Source: Pseudomonas sp. C1C7
GTDB lineage: Bacteria > Pseudomonadota > Gammaproteobacteria > Pseudomonadales > Pseudomonadaceae
Length of the DNA: 48,033 nucleotides
Reading direction: 5' to 3'
NCBI RefSeq assembly: GCF_013359595.1
Contig: NZ_JABFMP010000002.1
Location: 1 to 48,033, forward strand
Part shown: piece after piece, positions 35,788-45,435 of the stretch
Numbering within the stretch: position 1 is the first letter of the stretch
How the letters are laid out: the number at the start of each line of letters is the position of its first letter
Position numbers and translations under genes: made by a program
The notes under the pieces: model-generated
Database searches by the model: none
Told to the model about the DNA's origin: nothing
The model's input: only the letters and a program-made list of their open reading frames with translations

Positions 35788-37467
35788 TTACCGCTCATGC
35801 ACATAAGTACCCGGCGCAGCTTCGCCTGCCGGATAAGCCTTGTTGCCCAACTTCAAGGGGGACTTCTTCATTTCACCGGAGCGCTCGGCCAGCCAGGCGT
35901 GCCAGTGCAGCCACCAGGAGTCCGTGTGCTTGGTGGAATTCTCCTGCCATTCTTCGGCGGTGTCCGATGCTTCGTTGTTGGTCATGTAGCGCGACTTCGG
36001 GTTGCCCGGCGGGTTCAGGATGCTCTGGATATGCCCGCTGCTGGACAGCACGAACTCGACGTTGCCGCCAAACAGGTGCGCCGACTTGTAGCAGGACTTC
36101 CACGGGGTGATGTGGTCCGTGGTGCCGGCCAGGGAGAAGATATCGGCCTTCACTTGCTTGAGGTCGATCGGCGTGCCGCACACTTCCAGTGCGTTCGGAC
36201 GGATCAGCGGGTTGTTTTTGAACAGCTCGATCAGGTCGCCGTGGAACGCCGCGGGCAGGCGCGTGGTGTCGTTATTCCAGAACAGGATGTCGAACACCGG
36301 CGGCTCGTTGCCCAGCAGGTAGTTGTTGACCCAGTAGTTCCAGATCAGATCGTTGGGGCGCATCCAGGCGAAGACTTTCGCCATGTCGCGGCCTTCCAGC
36401 ACGCCCGCCTGATAGGAGTGGCGCTTGGCGGCCTCCAGGGTCTGCTCGTTGACGAACAGGGAGACGTCGGTGTCCAGGGTGGTGTCGAGCACGCTCACCA
36501 GCAGGGTGAGGGCGTTGACCTTGTTCTCGCCGATCGCGGCGTAGTGGCCCAGCAGCGCGGTGCAGGTGATGCCGCCAGAGCAGGCGCCGAGCATGTTCAC
36601 GTCTTTGCTGCCGGTGATCGCGGTGACCACATCGACCGCTTCCTTGAGCGCCTCGATGTAGGTCGACAGGCCCCACTCGCGCTGCTCCTTGGTCGGGTTG
36701 CGCCAGCTGACGATAAACGTCTGCACGTTGCTGCGCAGGCAGAAGCGCGCCAGGCTTTTTTCCGGGCTGAGGTCGAACACGTAGAACTTGTTGATCTGCG
36801 GTGGCACCACCAGCAGCGGACGCTCGTGGACCTGCTCGGTGCTCGGCTTGTACTGGATCAGCTCCAGCACGTCGTTGCGAAACACCACCGCGCCTTCGCT
36901 GACGCCCAGGGTCTTGCCGACCTCGAACGCCCCCATGTTGACCTGGCTGGGCATGCCGTTGTTGTGCACCAGATCCTTGGCCAGATGGGAAAGGCCATCG
37001 AGCAGGCTCTTGCCGCCGGTTTCGAAGAAGCGCTTGACCGCCGCGGGGTTGGCCGCGCTGTTGGTCGGGGCCATGGCTTCGGTCATCAGGTTGATCACGA
37101 AGTGCCCACGGCTGACGTCGTTGGGCGGCAGGTTACTGTCGTCGATCCAGTCGTGAAGCTCCTTGCGCCACGCCAGATAGGTTTGCATGTAACGTTTGTA
37201 GAGCGGGTTCTGGCTCCAGGCCGGATCGACGAAGCGACGGTCATCGCTTGCCGGTTGCAGCCCGGATTTGCCGAGCAGTACGTTTTTGAGTTCCAGACCG
37301 AAATGCGCCACATGTTTTGCGCTGTGAATCGGTTGTTTGATGGCCTGTCTGAGCACCATTCGAGCAGAAGCCAGTAGATCCTTTCCACGCAGCCCAACGA
37401 CAGGATTCAGACCCAGGGTGTTTTCCGAGGCCTGATACTTCAAGTCATCGTTATTCTCTTTACTCAT
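35788..37467 (-). CDS. phaC1: Class II PHA synthase PhaC1
   Basis: A 559-residue medium-chain PHA synthase, first gene of the cluster. The nucleophile Cys296 is in GACSGGIT, and the catalytic Asp and His regions read GTTDHITPW and SSGHIQSILN. The N-terminal half has FVDPAWSQNPLYKRYMQTYL, common to class II enzymes. A candidate sigma-54 promoter lies 125-140 bases upstream. PhaC1 is normally the main synthase, with PhaC2 secondary. That ranking is known for P. putida and is not visible here. Confidence 0.97.
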   Translation of the reverse strand: MSKENNDDLKYQASENTLGLNPVVGLRGKDLLASARMVLRQAIKQPIHSAKHVAHFGLELKNVLLGKSGLQPASDDRRFVDPAWSQNPLYKRYMQTYLAWRKELHDWIDDSNLPPNDVSRGHFVINLMTEAMAPTNSAANPAAVKRFFETGGKSLLDGLSHLAKDLVHNNGMPSQVNMGAFEVGKTLGVSEGAVVFRNDVLELIQYKPSTEQVHERPLLVVPPQINKFYVFDLSPEKSLARFCLRSNVQTFIVSWRNPTKEQREWGLSTYIEALKEAVDVVTAITGSKDVNMLGACSGGITCTALLGHYAAIGENKVNALTLLVSVLDTTLDTDVSLFVNEQTLEAAKRHSYQAGVLEGRDMAKVFAWMRPNDLIWNYWVNNYLLGNEPPVFDILFWNNDTTRLPAAFHGDLIELFKNNPLIRPNALEVCGTPIDLKQVKADIFSLAGTTDHITPWKSCYKSAHLFGGNVEFVLSSSGHIQSILNPPGNPKSRYMTNNEASDTAEEWQENSTKHTDSWWLHWHAWLAERSGEMKKSPLKLGNKAYPAGEAAPGTYVHER

Positions 37468-37591
37468 CTACGACGCTCCATTGTCCCGAGACGAGTACCG
37501 GGTCCTGCTGTGTAGTCCACACAGCGAATGCCAGGTACTACTACTCGGGTGACCGTTGATACTGCACCGCTGCTTTGATCGCAGAGAGCAC

Positions 37592-37607
37592 TGCAGGGAA
37601 CTTGCCA
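37592..37607 (-). promoter_or_regulatory. Candidate sigma-54 promoter before phaC1
   Basis: On the - strand, TGGCAAGTTCCCTGCA has GG and GC exactly ten bases apart, the -24/-12 spacing of RpoN promoters, and fits TGGCAC-N5-TTGCA with two differences. The start of transcription would be near 37580, leaving a leader of about 113 bases. Nitrogen control of PHA synthesis makes this plausible. Confidence 0.5.
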
Positions 37608-37724
37608 GTTCCATTGGTTACCCGAGTTTAATTTTTTTCGCAAGCAGGCCCATTGCTTGCTTTGGAGCGGAGCATTCAAACAGATGAAATTAGAAAATGC
37701 CTTCTAATGAACAAGAGGCTTGGG

Positions 37725-38096
37725 CTAGAGCATCAGCTTGACGACAGACTCGTTCGGGTCGCGGGATTTTCCGGCAGCTTTGAGCTCGGCCAGGTAATCC
37801 TCCCAGAGTGCGTCATAACGTCGCCCCAGCTCATAGAGGTATTCCCAGGTGAACAGGCCGCTGTCGTGGCCGTCGTCGAAGGTCAGTTTCAGTGCGTACT
37901 GACCGGCCGGTTCCAGCTTGCTCAGGCCGACGTTGATCTTGCCGAATTGCAGGATGGGTTTGCCGTGGCCCTGGACCTCGGCGGAGGGAGAGTGCACCCG
38001 CAAGAACTCGGCGGGCAGGGTGTATTCCTCGCCGGACGCGTATTTGAGCGTCAGGGTTTTCGAGGCTTTGTGCAGTTTGATGTCGGTGGGGATCAT
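37725..38096 (-). CDS. DUF971 protein (gamma-butyrobetaine hydroxylase N-terminal-like)
   Basis: A 123-residue protein from the ATG at 38096 (MIPTDIKLHKAS). It consists of the small beta-rich DUF971 domain that is also the N-terminus of gamma-butyrobetaine dioxygenases. Family segments are LTLKYASGEEYTLPAEFLRV, AGQYALKLTFDDGHDSGLFTW and YLYELGRRYD. As a stand-alone protein its function is unknown. Heptad repeats separate it from hslU, which is upstream on the same strand. Confidence 0.85.
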   Translation of the reverse strand: MIPTDIKLHKASKTLTLKYASGEEYTLPAEFLRVHSPSAEVQGHGKPILQFGKINVGLSKLEPAGQYALKLTFDDGHDSGLFTWEYLYELGRRYDALWEDYLAELKAAGKSRDPNESVVKLML

Positions 38097-38102
38097 GAGG
38101 AA

Positions 38103-38220
38103 AGCTCTTAGCTGCAAGCTACAAGCGGCAAGCTTAACTCAGCTCGCCGCTTGTAGCTTGTAGCTTGTAGCTTGAAGCTTGAAGCTTGAAGCTTGAAGCT
38201 TGAAGCTTGAAGCTTGAAGC
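38103..38220. repeat. Inverted arrays of 7-bp repeats between hslU and the DUF971 gene
   Basis: The right part (38151-38220) is ten perfect 7-base units: three TTGTAGC then seven TTGAAGC. The left part (38103-38137) is five units of the form AGCNNNN in the opposite orientation (AGCTCTT, AGCTGCA, AGCTACA, AGCGGCA, AGCTTAA). The two orientations allow a perfect 15-bp stem between 38115-38129 and 38146-38160. The repeat begins directly at the hslU stop and could act as its terminator. Confidence 0.85.
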
Positions 38221-38221
38221 T

Positions 38222-39559
38222 CTACAGAATATAGCGCGACAGGTCTTCGTTCTGCGCCAATTCACCCAGGTGATTGTTGACGTAGTCGGCGTCGATCTGG
38301 ATTGCCTTGTCGTCATGGGCGCTGGCCAGGTCGCCGGCGCTGAAGGACACCTCTTCGAGCAGGCGCTCGAGCAGGGTGTGCAGGCGACGGGCACCGATGT
38401 TCTCGGTCTTCTCGTTGACCTGCCAGGCGATCTCGGCGATGCGCTTGATGCCGTCGGGCTGGAACTCGATGGACAGGCCTTCGGTTTTCAGCAGCGCGCA
38501 GTATTGCTCGGTGAGCGACGCGTGCGGCTCGCTGAGAATGCGCTCGAAGTCCTGCGGCGACAGGGCCTTGAGTTCGACACGAATCGGCAGACGGCCTTGC
38601 AGCTCGGGCACCAGGTCGCTCGGCTTGCTCAGGTGGAACGCACCGGAGGCAATGAACAGGATGTGGTCGGTCTTGACCATGCCCAGTTTGGTGTTGACGG
38701 TGCAGCCTTCGATCAGCGGCAGCAGGTCGCGCTGTACGCCTTCACGGGACACGTCGGCGCCGCCGACATTGCCGCGCTTGGCCACCTTGTCGATTTCGTC
38801 GATGAACACGATGCCGTGCTGCTCGACCGCTTCCAGGGCCTTGGCCTTCAACTCTTCGTCGTTGACCAGGCGGCTGGCTTCTTCGTCGCGAACCAGCTTC
38901 AGCGCTTCCTTGACCTTGAGCTTGCGGCTCTTGCGCTTGCCCTTGCCCATGTTGGCGAACAGGTTCTGCAGCTGGTTGGTCATCTCTTCCATGCCCGGCG
39001 GCGCGGAAATATCGACGCCGGCCATCTCGGCGACTTCGATTTCGATTTCCTTGTCATCCAGCTGACCCTCGCGCAGGCGCTTGCGGAACAGCTGGCGGGT
39101 GTTGGAATCGGAGGTCGGGGCGTCGTCGTTGCTGAAGCCCATGCGCGCCGGTGGCAGCAGCGCGTCGAGGATGCGCTCTTCGGCGGCGTCTTCGGCGCGG
39201 TGGCGAACCTTGGTGATTTCCTGTTCGCGCAGCAGCTTGATCGCCGCGTCGGCCAGGTCACGGATGATCGACTCGACGTCGCGACCGACGTAACCGACTT
39301 CGGTGAACTTGGTAGCTTCGACCTTGATGAACGGCGCGTTGGCCAGCTTGGCCAGGCGACGGGCGATCTCGGTTTTACCGACACCGGTCGGGCCGATCAT
39401 CAGGATGTTCTTCGGAGTGACTTCTACGCGCAGCTCTTCGGGCAGCTGCATCCGGCGCCAGCGGTTGCGCAGGGCAATGGCGACGGCGCGCTTGGCATCG
39501 TCCTGGCCGATGATATGGCGATTGAGTTCGTGGACGATTTCACGGGGAGTCATGGACAT
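38222..39559 (-). CDS. hslU: HslU, ATPase of the HslVU protease
   Basis: AAA+ unfoldase, 445 residues. Walker A GPTGVGKT is at residues 56-63 and Walker B is in [15 protein letters not shown]. The pore loop is GYVGRD, and the C-terminal tail ends in DLSRYIL, which inserts into HslV. It follows hslV with 52 bases between them. An in-frame ATG two codons later is an alternative start. Heat-shock control is usual, but I see no clear sigma-32 site. Confidence 0.97.
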   Translation of the reverse strand: MSMTPREIVHELNRHIIGQDDAKRAVAIALRNRWRRMQLPEELRVEVTPKNILMIGPTGVGKTEIARRLAKLANAPFIKVEATKFTEVGYVGRDVESIIRDLADAAIKLLREQEITKVRHRAEDAAEERILDALLPPARMGFSNDDAPTSDSNTRQLFRKRLREGQLDDKEIEIEVAEMAGVDISAPPGMEEMTNQLQNLFANMGKGKRKSRKLKVKEALKLVRDEEASRLVNDEELKAKALEAVEQHGIVFIDEIDKVAKRGNVGGADVSREGVQRDLLPLIEGCTVNTKLGMVKTDHILFIASGAFHLSKPSDLVPELQGRLPIRVELKALSPQDFERILSEPHASLTEQYCALLKTEGLSIEFQPDGIKRIAEIAWQVNEKTENIGARRLHTLLERLLEEVSFSAGDLASAHDDKAIQIDADYVNNHLGELAQNEDLSRYIL

Positions 39560-39611
39560 AATATTTGACGGACCTTAATCAAGTGAGTCGTGGCGTACGG
39601 CCGAAACAGAC

Positions 39612-40151
39612 TTACTCGTCGCCTTTGGCGCAGTCCTGCTCCTCAATGGTCTGAGTGTGGTTGGTGAATACGCAGATGTCGCCGGCGATGCCGAGAGCGG
39701 TCTCGACGATTTCCCGGGCGCAAAGATCGGTTTTCTTCAGCAGCGCGCTGGCGGCTGCCTGGGCGTAGGCGCCACCGGAACCCATGGCGATCAGGCCGTT
39801 TTCCGGCTCGACCACGTCACCGTTGCCGGTGATGATCAGGGAAGCGTCCTTGTTGGCGACGGCGAGCATGGCTTCCAGGCGGCTCAGGGAGCGGTCGGTA
39901 CGCCATTCTTTGGCGAGCTCGACGGCGGCGCGAACCAGATGGCCCTGGTGTTTTTCCAGCTGGCCTTCGAAGCGTTCGAAAAGGGTAAAGGCGTCAGCGG
40001 TGGCGCCGGCAAAACCGGCAAGGACTTCACCGTGGTACAGGCGACGGACTTTCTTGGCGTTGCCTTTCATCACGGTATTGCCGAGAGAAACCTGGCCGTC
40101 GCCGCCCATGACGACTTTGCCTTGGCGGCGAACTGAAACGATGGTGGTCAA
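39612..40151 (-). CDS. hslV: HslV, protease subunit of HslVU
   Basis: A proteasome-type threonine protease, 179 residues. The start must be a TTG at 40151: the message reads GGAGA, eight bases, then TTG ACC ACC. This gives Met-Thr-Thr-Ile-Val, so that removal of Met exposes the catalytic Thr at the N-terminus, as in all HslV. A longer reading to an ATG further upstream would bury the nucleophile. Family motifs [24 protein letters not shown] and [11 protein letters not shown] are intact. It is the first gene of hslVU. Confidence 0.95.
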   Translation of the reverse strand: MTTIVSVRRQGKVVMGGDGQVSLGNTVMKGNAKKVRRLYHGEVLAGFAGATADAFTLFERFEGQLEKHQGHLVRAAVELAKEWRTDRSLSRLEAMLAVANKDASLIITGNGDVVEPENGLIAMGSGGAYAQAAASALLKKTDLCAREIVETALGIAGDICVFTNHTQTIEEQDCAKGDE

Positions 40152-40260
40152 GGGAAGAGTCTCCACGCAGCTGGGCGAAAGTGCCTTATGCCAACCCATA
40201 TGGGGGTGGTGGAAAAGATTTCAACTGCGGGGCGGGAGAGGGGACGAGCGGTGTGAATGT

Positions 40261-40340
40261 CTGTAGGAGCTGCCGAAGGCTGCGATCTTTTGATTTTGCT
40301 TTGAAGATCAAAAGATCGCAGCCTTCGGCAGCTCCTGCAG
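40261..40340. repeat. Family-B palindrome between the SPOR gene and hslV
   Basis: Arms CTGTAGGAGCTGCCGAAGGC (from 40261) and its complement (to 40340), continuing through TGCGATCTTTTGAT on each side, with about ten bases at the centre. It is the best conserved copy of this family in the window and follows the end of the SPOR-domain gene. Confidence 0.88.
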
Positions 40341-40369
40341 GGGCTTTGTGTTGCCTGTTGGATCGGGGA

Positions 40370-41080
40370 TCAGCGGCTCTGGCGTTGTTGTAACAGCAAG
40401 TTGCTAAAGCCTGCACCCGCCAGTTGCTTCTGCGCCGTGGTCAGCTGCTCACGATTGCTGAACGGCCCGACCAAGACCCGATACCAGGTCTCGTCCTTGA
40501 CCGTGCCGGACTCCACCGCCACCGCCTGACCGAGCAGGATGATCTGCGCGCGGACCTTGTCGGCGTCGGTTTCCTTGCGGAACGAGCCGGCCTGCAGGAA
40601 GAACTTGGTCACGGGAGCGGCCTTGGCGACAGGCGGTGCTGGCGGCGGGGTGATGCCAGCCAGGGCAGCCTGGGCGCGGGCGGTGTCGATCTTCGCCGCT
40701 TCGGCCGGGGTCACAGGCGTGGTCGGAACGGCCGGTACCTGTGGCGTCGGCAAGGTTTTTTCCGGCACCGCATCCGGCGGCACGATCACCTCCGATTCCG
40801 GCAGCAGCGTGTAGAAGTCGTACTTCGGCTTCACCGGTTGCGCCGGGCTCGGCGGGGTCTTGTTGGCCTCGGCGATCTTGGTGGCTTTCTGTTGCTGCTC
40901 GACCTTCTCGCGCTTGACCGTGTCGCTGCCCTTGCCTGGCTCCAGTTTCATCAGGAAAACGATGAAGGCACCGACCGTCAGGCCGATGGCCATCCACAAC
41001 CAGCCCGGAATCGGTTGCTTCGCTGGAGCTTGGTAACGGCTGGCGCCACGTTTGGGTGCGGGTTTTTTCTTGGCAGCCAA
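40370..41080 (-). CDS. SPOR-domain membrane protein (FtsN-like)
   Basis: A 236-residue bitopic protein: basic N-terminal cytoplasmic part (AAKKKPAPKRGASRYQ), one membrane span at about 26-45, and a periplasmic Pro/Ala/Thr-rich linker. A C-terminal SPOR domain (about 155-233; KFFLQAGSFRKETDADKVRA) follows. SPOR domains bind denuded peptidoglycan at division sites. It lies one base after argS, as in other pseudomonads, and is often annotated as FtsN-like. Whether it is the functional FtsN is not proven by sequence. Confidence 0.9.
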   Translation of the reverse strand: MAAKKKPAPKRGASRYQAPAKQPIPGWLWMAIGLTVGAFIVFLMKLEPGKGSDTVKREKVEQQQKATKIAEANKTPPSPAQPVKPKYDFYTLLPESEVIVPPDAVPEKTLPTPQVPAVPTTPVTPAEAAKIDTARAQAALAGITPPPAPPVAKAAPVTKFFLQAGSFRKETDADKVRAQIILLGQAVAVESGTVKDETWYRVLVGPFSNREQLTTAQKQLAGAGFSNLLLQQRQSR

Positions 41081-41081
41081 C

Positions 41082-42818
41082 TTACATACGCTCCAGAGTT
41101 TCCAGGCCCAGCAGCTCCAGGCCTTGCTTGAGAGTACGGCCGGTCAGCGCGGCGAGGCGCAGGCGGCTCTGCATTTGTTCCGGGGTCTGGGCAGCGAGGA
41201 TCGGGCAGTTCTCGTAGAAGCTGGAGAACAGGCCGGCGACGTCATACAGGTAAGTGCAGAGAATATGCGGCGTGCCTTTCTCGGACACGTTGTTCAGCAC
41301 TTCGCCGAATTGCGCCAGTTTCGCCGCCAGTTCCAGTTCGTGCGGCGCTTCGAGAACGATCTGGCCGTCGACTTCGCTGAAATCCTTGCCCAGCTTGCGG
41401 AACACGCCGGCCACACGGGTGTAGGCGTACAGCAGGTACGGCGCGGTGTTGCCTTCGAAGTTCAGCATCAGGTCGAAGTTGAAGCTGTAGTCGCTGGTAC
41501 GGTGCTTGGACAGGTCGGCGTATTTCACCGCGCCGATGCCTACCACCTTGGCGATGTTGCGCAGGTCGGCTTCGGCCAGCTCCGGGTTTTTCTCTTTGAC
41601 CAGGGTGTAAGCGCGTTCCTGGGCTTCGGTCAGCAGGTCGATCAGCTTCACGGTGCCGCCGTCACGGGTCTTGAACGGACGGCCATCGGCGCCGTTCATG
41701 GTGCCGAAGCCCATGTGTTCCATTTCCATCGGATGCGTCACGAAGCCGGCCTTGCGGGCCACGGCGAACACTTGCTGGAAGTGCAGGGCCTGGCGCTGGT
41801 CGACGAAGTACAGGGCGCGATCGGCCTTGAGCTTGCCGCTGCGGTAGCGCACGGCGGCGAGGTCGGTGGTGGCGTAGAGATAGCCGCCGTCGGCCTTGAC
41901 GATGATCACCGGCAGCGGGTCGCCGTCGGCGTTCTTGAACTCGTCAAGGAACACGCACTGCGCGCCGTTACTTTCCACCAGCATGCCGGCGGCCTTGAGG
42001 TCGTTGACCACGTTGATCAGGTCGTCGTTGTAGGCACTTTCGCCCATCACGTCGGCCATGGTCAGTTTGACGTTCAGCAGTTCGTAGATTTTCTGGCAGT
42101 GGGACAGCGAGATGTCCTTGAACTTGGTCCACAGCGCCAGGCAATCGGCGTCGCCGGCCTGCAGCTTGACCACCAGGCCACGGGCGCGGTCGGCGAACTC
42201 TTCGGATTCGTCGAAGCGCTGCTTGGCGGCGCGGTAGAAGTTCTCCAGGTCCGACAGCTCGTCGCTGGTGATCGGGTTTTCCTGCAGATAGGCCATCAGC
42301 ATGCCGAACTGGGTGCCCCAGTCGCCGACGTGGTTCTGGCGGATCACTTCGTCGCCGAGGAATTCGAGTACGCGGGCCACGCCGTCGCCGATGATGGTCG
42401 AGCGCAGGTGACCGACGTGCATCTCCTTGGCCAGGTTCGGCGCGGACAGGTCGACCACGGTGCGTTGCGCCGGGCCGGCCTTGCGCACGCCGACATTGGC
42501 GTCGGCCAAGGCGGCGTCCAGGCGCGAAGCCAGGGCCTGGGTGTTCTGGAAGAAATTGAGGAAGCCTGGGCCGGCGATCTCGGCCTTGGAGACGTTTTCG
42601 TCTGCCGGCAGGGCGGCGATGATCTTTTCCGCCAGGTCGCGCGGCTTCATGCCGGCCGGTTTGGCCAGCATCATGGCGATGTTGCTGGCGAAGTCGCCGT
42701 TCTTCTTGTCGCGCGAGTTTTCCACCTGGATCGCCGGCGACAGCCCTTCAGGCAACACACCTTCGTTGACGAGTTGGGTGATGGCTTGTTGGATCAGCTG
42801 GCGAATGGTGTCTTTCAT
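41082..42818 (-). CDS. argS: Arginyl-tRNA synthetase
   Basis: Class I aminoacyl-tRNA synthetase, 578 residues. It has the N-terminal Arg-tRNA-binding domain, and the HIGH-type motif appears as HVGH in [16 protein letters not shown] (about residue 125). A DALR anticodon-binding domain at the C-terminus ends LGLETLERM. There is no canonical KMSKS, which is usual for ArgRS. It is upstream of the SPOR gene in the same operon. Confidence 0.97.
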   Translation of the reverse strand: MKDTIRQLIQQAITQLVNEGVLPEGLSPAIQVENSRDKKNGDFASNIAMMLAKPAGMKPRDLAEKIIAALPADENVSKAEIAGPGFLNFFQNTQALASRLDAALADANVGVRKAGPAQRTVVDLSAPNLAKEMHVGHLRSTIIGDGVARVLEFLGDEVIRQNHVGDWGTQFGMLMAYLQENPITSDELSDLENFYRAAKQRFDESEEFADRARGLVVKLQAGDADCLALWTKFKDISLSHCQKIYELLNVKLTMADVMGESAYNDDLINVVNDLKAAGMLVESNGAQCVFLDEFKNADGDPLPVIIVKADGGYLYATTDLAAVRYRSGKLKADRALYFVDQRQALHFQQVFAVARKAGFVTHPMEMEHMGFGTMNGADGRPFKTRDGGTVKLIDLLTEAQERAYTLVKEKNPELAEADLRNIAKVVGIGAVKYADLSKHRTSDYSFNFDLMLNFEGNTAPYLLYAYTRVAGVFRKLGKDFSEVDGQIVLEAPHELELAAKLAQFGEVLNNVSEKGTPHILCTYLYDVAGLFSSFYENCPILAAQTPEQMQSRLRLAALTGRTLKQGLELLGLETLERM

Positions 42819-42942
42819 GGTCTTCTCTTTCGACCGCAGGCGCGGCGGCGCATCGTGCGCTGGTGGAAAAACTGGGCATTATCCGTTGCGAAGGCAGGCT
42901 TGCCAACCTTAGCAGGCAGGTTGTGGATGTGTGGTGAAAAAA

Positions 42943-43012
42943 GCAGCTTGCGGCAGTCCTGCAGGGAGCGCGGATACCTGTAGGAGCTGCCGAAGGCTGC
43001 GATCTTTTGATC
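42943..43012. repeat. Family-B palindrome with degenerate left arm
   Basis: Right arm CTGTAGGAGCTGCCGAAGGC and onward (42978-43012) is intact. The left arm (42943-42965) has one deletion and one substitution. It follows the priA stop. Confidence 0.75.
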
Positions 43013-43013
43013 T

Positions 43014-45233
43014 TCAATACAAATCTACGGGATCGACATCCAGCGACCAGCGCACCGCCCGCCCGCTCGGCATCTGCTCCAGCACCAGCAACCAATTGGC
43101 CAGCAACCGGTGCAACGGCGCCCGGGCCGTGGCCTGCAACAGCAACTGCGCGCGGAACCGCCCGGCCCGACGCTCCATCGGCGCCGGCACCGGCCCCAAA
43201 AGCTCGATGCCGCTCAGATTCTGCTCAACCAGCAATCGCTCGGCCTCGCTGCACGCCTCATCGAGAAAGCCTTCGGCCTGACCCGGCTTGTGCGCTTCGG
43301 CCCGCAACAAGGCCAAATGCGCAAACGGCGGTAGCCCCGCTGCGCGGCGCTCGCTCAAGGCCTGCTCGGCAAAGGCGAAGTAACCCTGCTCGGTCAATTG
43401 CACCAGCAGGGGATGGTCGGCCAGGTGAGTCTGGATGATCACCCGGCCCGGCTCCTCCGCCCGGCCGGCACGCCCGGCGACCTGGACGATAAGTTGCGCC
43501 ATGCGCTCGCTGGCGCGGAAGTCGCCGGAAAACAGGCCGCCGTCGGCATCGAGAATCGACACCAGGGTGACCCGCGGAAAATGGTGCCCTTTGGCGAGCA
43601 TCTGCGTGCCCACCAGAATGCACGGCTGACCTTTCTGGATGGTGGCGAACAGCTGGTTCATCGCGTCCTTGCGCGATGTGCTGTCGCGATCGACCCGCAA
43701 CACCGGGTAATCGGGAAAGAGGATCGCCAGGCGTTCCTCGGCCCGTTCGGTGCCAGCGCCCACCGGACGCAAATCGACCTTGTTGCACTTCGGGCACTGG
43801 CGCGGCACGCGTTCGACATAGCCGCAGTGGTGGCAGCGCAGCTCGCCATAACGCTGGTGCACCGTCATGCGCGCATCGCAGCGTTGGCATTCGGACATCC
43901 AGCCGCAGTCGTGGCACAGCAGGGTGGGGGCGAAGCCTCGGCGGTTGAGGAACACCAGCACTTGCTGGCCCGCCGCCAGGGTCTGGCCGATGGCTTGTTG
44001 CATCGGCCCGCAAATGCCGCTGTCCAGCGGACGGCTTTTCACATCCAGGCGCAGGAAGCGCGGCTGTTTGGCGCCGCCGGCACGTTCGTTCAGCCTGAGC
44101 AGGCCGTAACGGCCGGTGTAGGCGTTGTGCAGGCTTTCCAGTGAAGGCGTGGCCGAGCCCAGGACGATCGGAATGTTTTCCTGCCGGGCACGCACCAGCG
44201 CCAGATCTCGGGCGTGATAGCGCAAGCCTTCCTGCTGTTTATAAGAGCCGTCGTGCTCTTCGTCGATAATGATCAGCCCGGGATTGTTCATCGGCGTGAA
44301 CAGCGCCGAACGGGTGCCGATAATGATGTCGGCCTCGCCGTCCCGGGCCGCGAGCCAGGCGTCGAGTCGTTCACGATCGTTGACCGCCGAGTGAAGCAGC
44401 GCAATGCGCGCATTGAAACGTTGCTCGAAGCGCGCCAGGGTCTGCGGGCCGAGATTGATCTCGGGGATCAGCACCAGCGCCTGCTTGCCGGCCTCGAGGG
44501 TCTGGCGGATCAGCTGCAAATAGACTTCGGTCTTGCCGCTGCCGGTGACGCCGGCCAGCAGGAATGCGTGATAACTGTCGAACCCGGCGCGAATCGCTTC
44601 GCAGGCGGCGCTCTGTTCGGCGTTGAGCGGCAGCTCCGGCTGAGCCAGCCAGTGGTCGTGGCGGGCGCCGGGCGCGTGGCGACGGACTTCGACCTGCACC
44701 AGATCCTTGGCCAGCAGCAGATCGAGGCTGTCCTTGCTCAGCATCAGCTTGCTCAGCAGTTGATGGGCGACGCCATGGGGATGTTGGGCCAATGTGGCCA
44801 GGGCCTGGCGCTGACGCGGGGCGCGGGCGATGCGCGGATCATCGAGGCTGGCGCCGGGGGCAACGGACCAGAAGCGCTCCTGTCGCGCTTCGGCCGGCTC
44901 GCCCTGACGCAGCAACACCGGCAACGCCCAGCTCAGGGTGTCGCCGAGGCTGTGCTGATAATACTGGGCAGTCCACAGGCACAGCTTGAACAGCGCGGGC
45001 GGCAGCGGTGGCGTGGCATCGAGCAGCGCGATGGCGCGCTTGAGCTTTTGCGCCGGGACTTCGCTGGTCTCGGCCACCTCCACCAGAATCCCGATCATCT
45101 CGCGCCGACCGAACGGCACCCGCAGGCGCATGCCGGGATGCAACCGGGCACGCAAGACCCCGGCCGGTGCGCGATAGTCGAACAGGCGGCGCAGTGGCGA
45201 GGGCAGGGCAAGGCGCAGAATGGCGTCGGGCAC
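43014..45233 (-). CDS. priA: Primosomal helicase PriA
   Basis: A 739-residue superfamily-2 3'-5' helicase that reloads the replisome at stalled forks. The N-terminal DNA-binding domain is followed by Walker A GVTGSGKTEVY, the DEAH-like box IIDEEHD, and two zinc-binding clusters (LLCHDCGWMSECQRC; RCHHCGYVERVPRQCPKC). The helicase C-terminal motif QVAGRAGRAEEPG follows. The start is a GTG at 45233. It is transcribed away from rpmE. Confidence 0.96.
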   Translation of the reverse strand: MPDAILRLALPSPLRRLFDYRAPAGVLRARLHPGMRLRVPFGRREMIGILVEVAETSEVPAQKLKRAIALLDATPPLPPALFKLCLWTAQYYQHSLGDTLSWALPVLLRQGEPAEARQERFWSVAPGASLDDPRIARAPRQRQALATLAQHPHGVAHQLLSKLMLSKDSLDLLLAKDLVQVEVRRHAPGARHDHWLAQPELPLNAEQSAACEAIRAGFDSYHAFLLAGVTGSGKTEVYLQLIRQTLEAGKQALVLIPEINLGPQTLARFEQRFNARIALLHSAVNDRERLDAWLAARDGEADIIIGTRSALFTPMNNPGLIIIDEEHDGSYKQQEGLRYHARDLALVRARQENIPIVLGSATPSLESLHNAYTGRYGLLRLNERAGGAKQPRFLRLDVKSRPLDSGICGPMQQAIGQTLAAGQQVLVFLNRRGFAPTLLCHDCGWMSECQRCDARMTVHQRYGELRCHHCGYVERVPRQCPKCNKVDLRPVGAGTERAEERLAILFPDYPVLRVDRDSTSRKDAMNQLFATIQKGQPCILVGTQMLAKGHHFPRVTLVSILDADGGLFSGDFRASERMAQLIVQVAGRAGRAEEPGRVIIQTHLADHPLLVQLTEQGYFAFAEQALSERRAAGLPPFAHLALLRAEAHKPGQAEGFLDEACSEAERLLVEQNLSGIELLGPVPAPMERRAGRFRAQLLLQATARAPLHRLLANWLLVLEQMPSGRAVRWSLDVDPVDLY

Positions 45234-45337
45234 GCGGGGGATTCTCGATCAGCAGACAATTAAGAGAGGAGCTGGACGTGACTTTGTGGGAGCACTTTGG
45301 GCCGGGAGCCTAGCAGACGGTCGGTAGAAGCGACAGC

Positions 45338-45365
45338 TTGCGTGATCGGCATTGTCTGGTAGAAT
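45338..45365 (+). promoter_or_regulatory. Candidate sigma-70 promoter of rpmE
   Basis: TTGCGT at 45338-45343 and TAGAAT at 45360-45365 are separated by 16 bases, 71 bases before the rpmE ATG, in the 202-base priA-rpmE gap. The -10 is good; the spacing is slightly short. Confidence 0.4.
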
Positions 45366-45435
45366 CCGCGACCTGATTACGTGCGGTATTCAACAATAGT
45401 GTTGGGTGGCGGCACGCTAGACTGAGGAAAACACC

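Noticed and set aside
35650..37377. Long + strand frame opposite phaC1
   Set aside because: It is antisense to a complete PHA synthase with an intact catalytic box, and has no ribosome site or known domain.
38151..38220. CRISPR-like or minisatellite coding repeat
   Set aside because: The unit is 7 bases with no spacers and no open frame using it. It is a simple tandem array.
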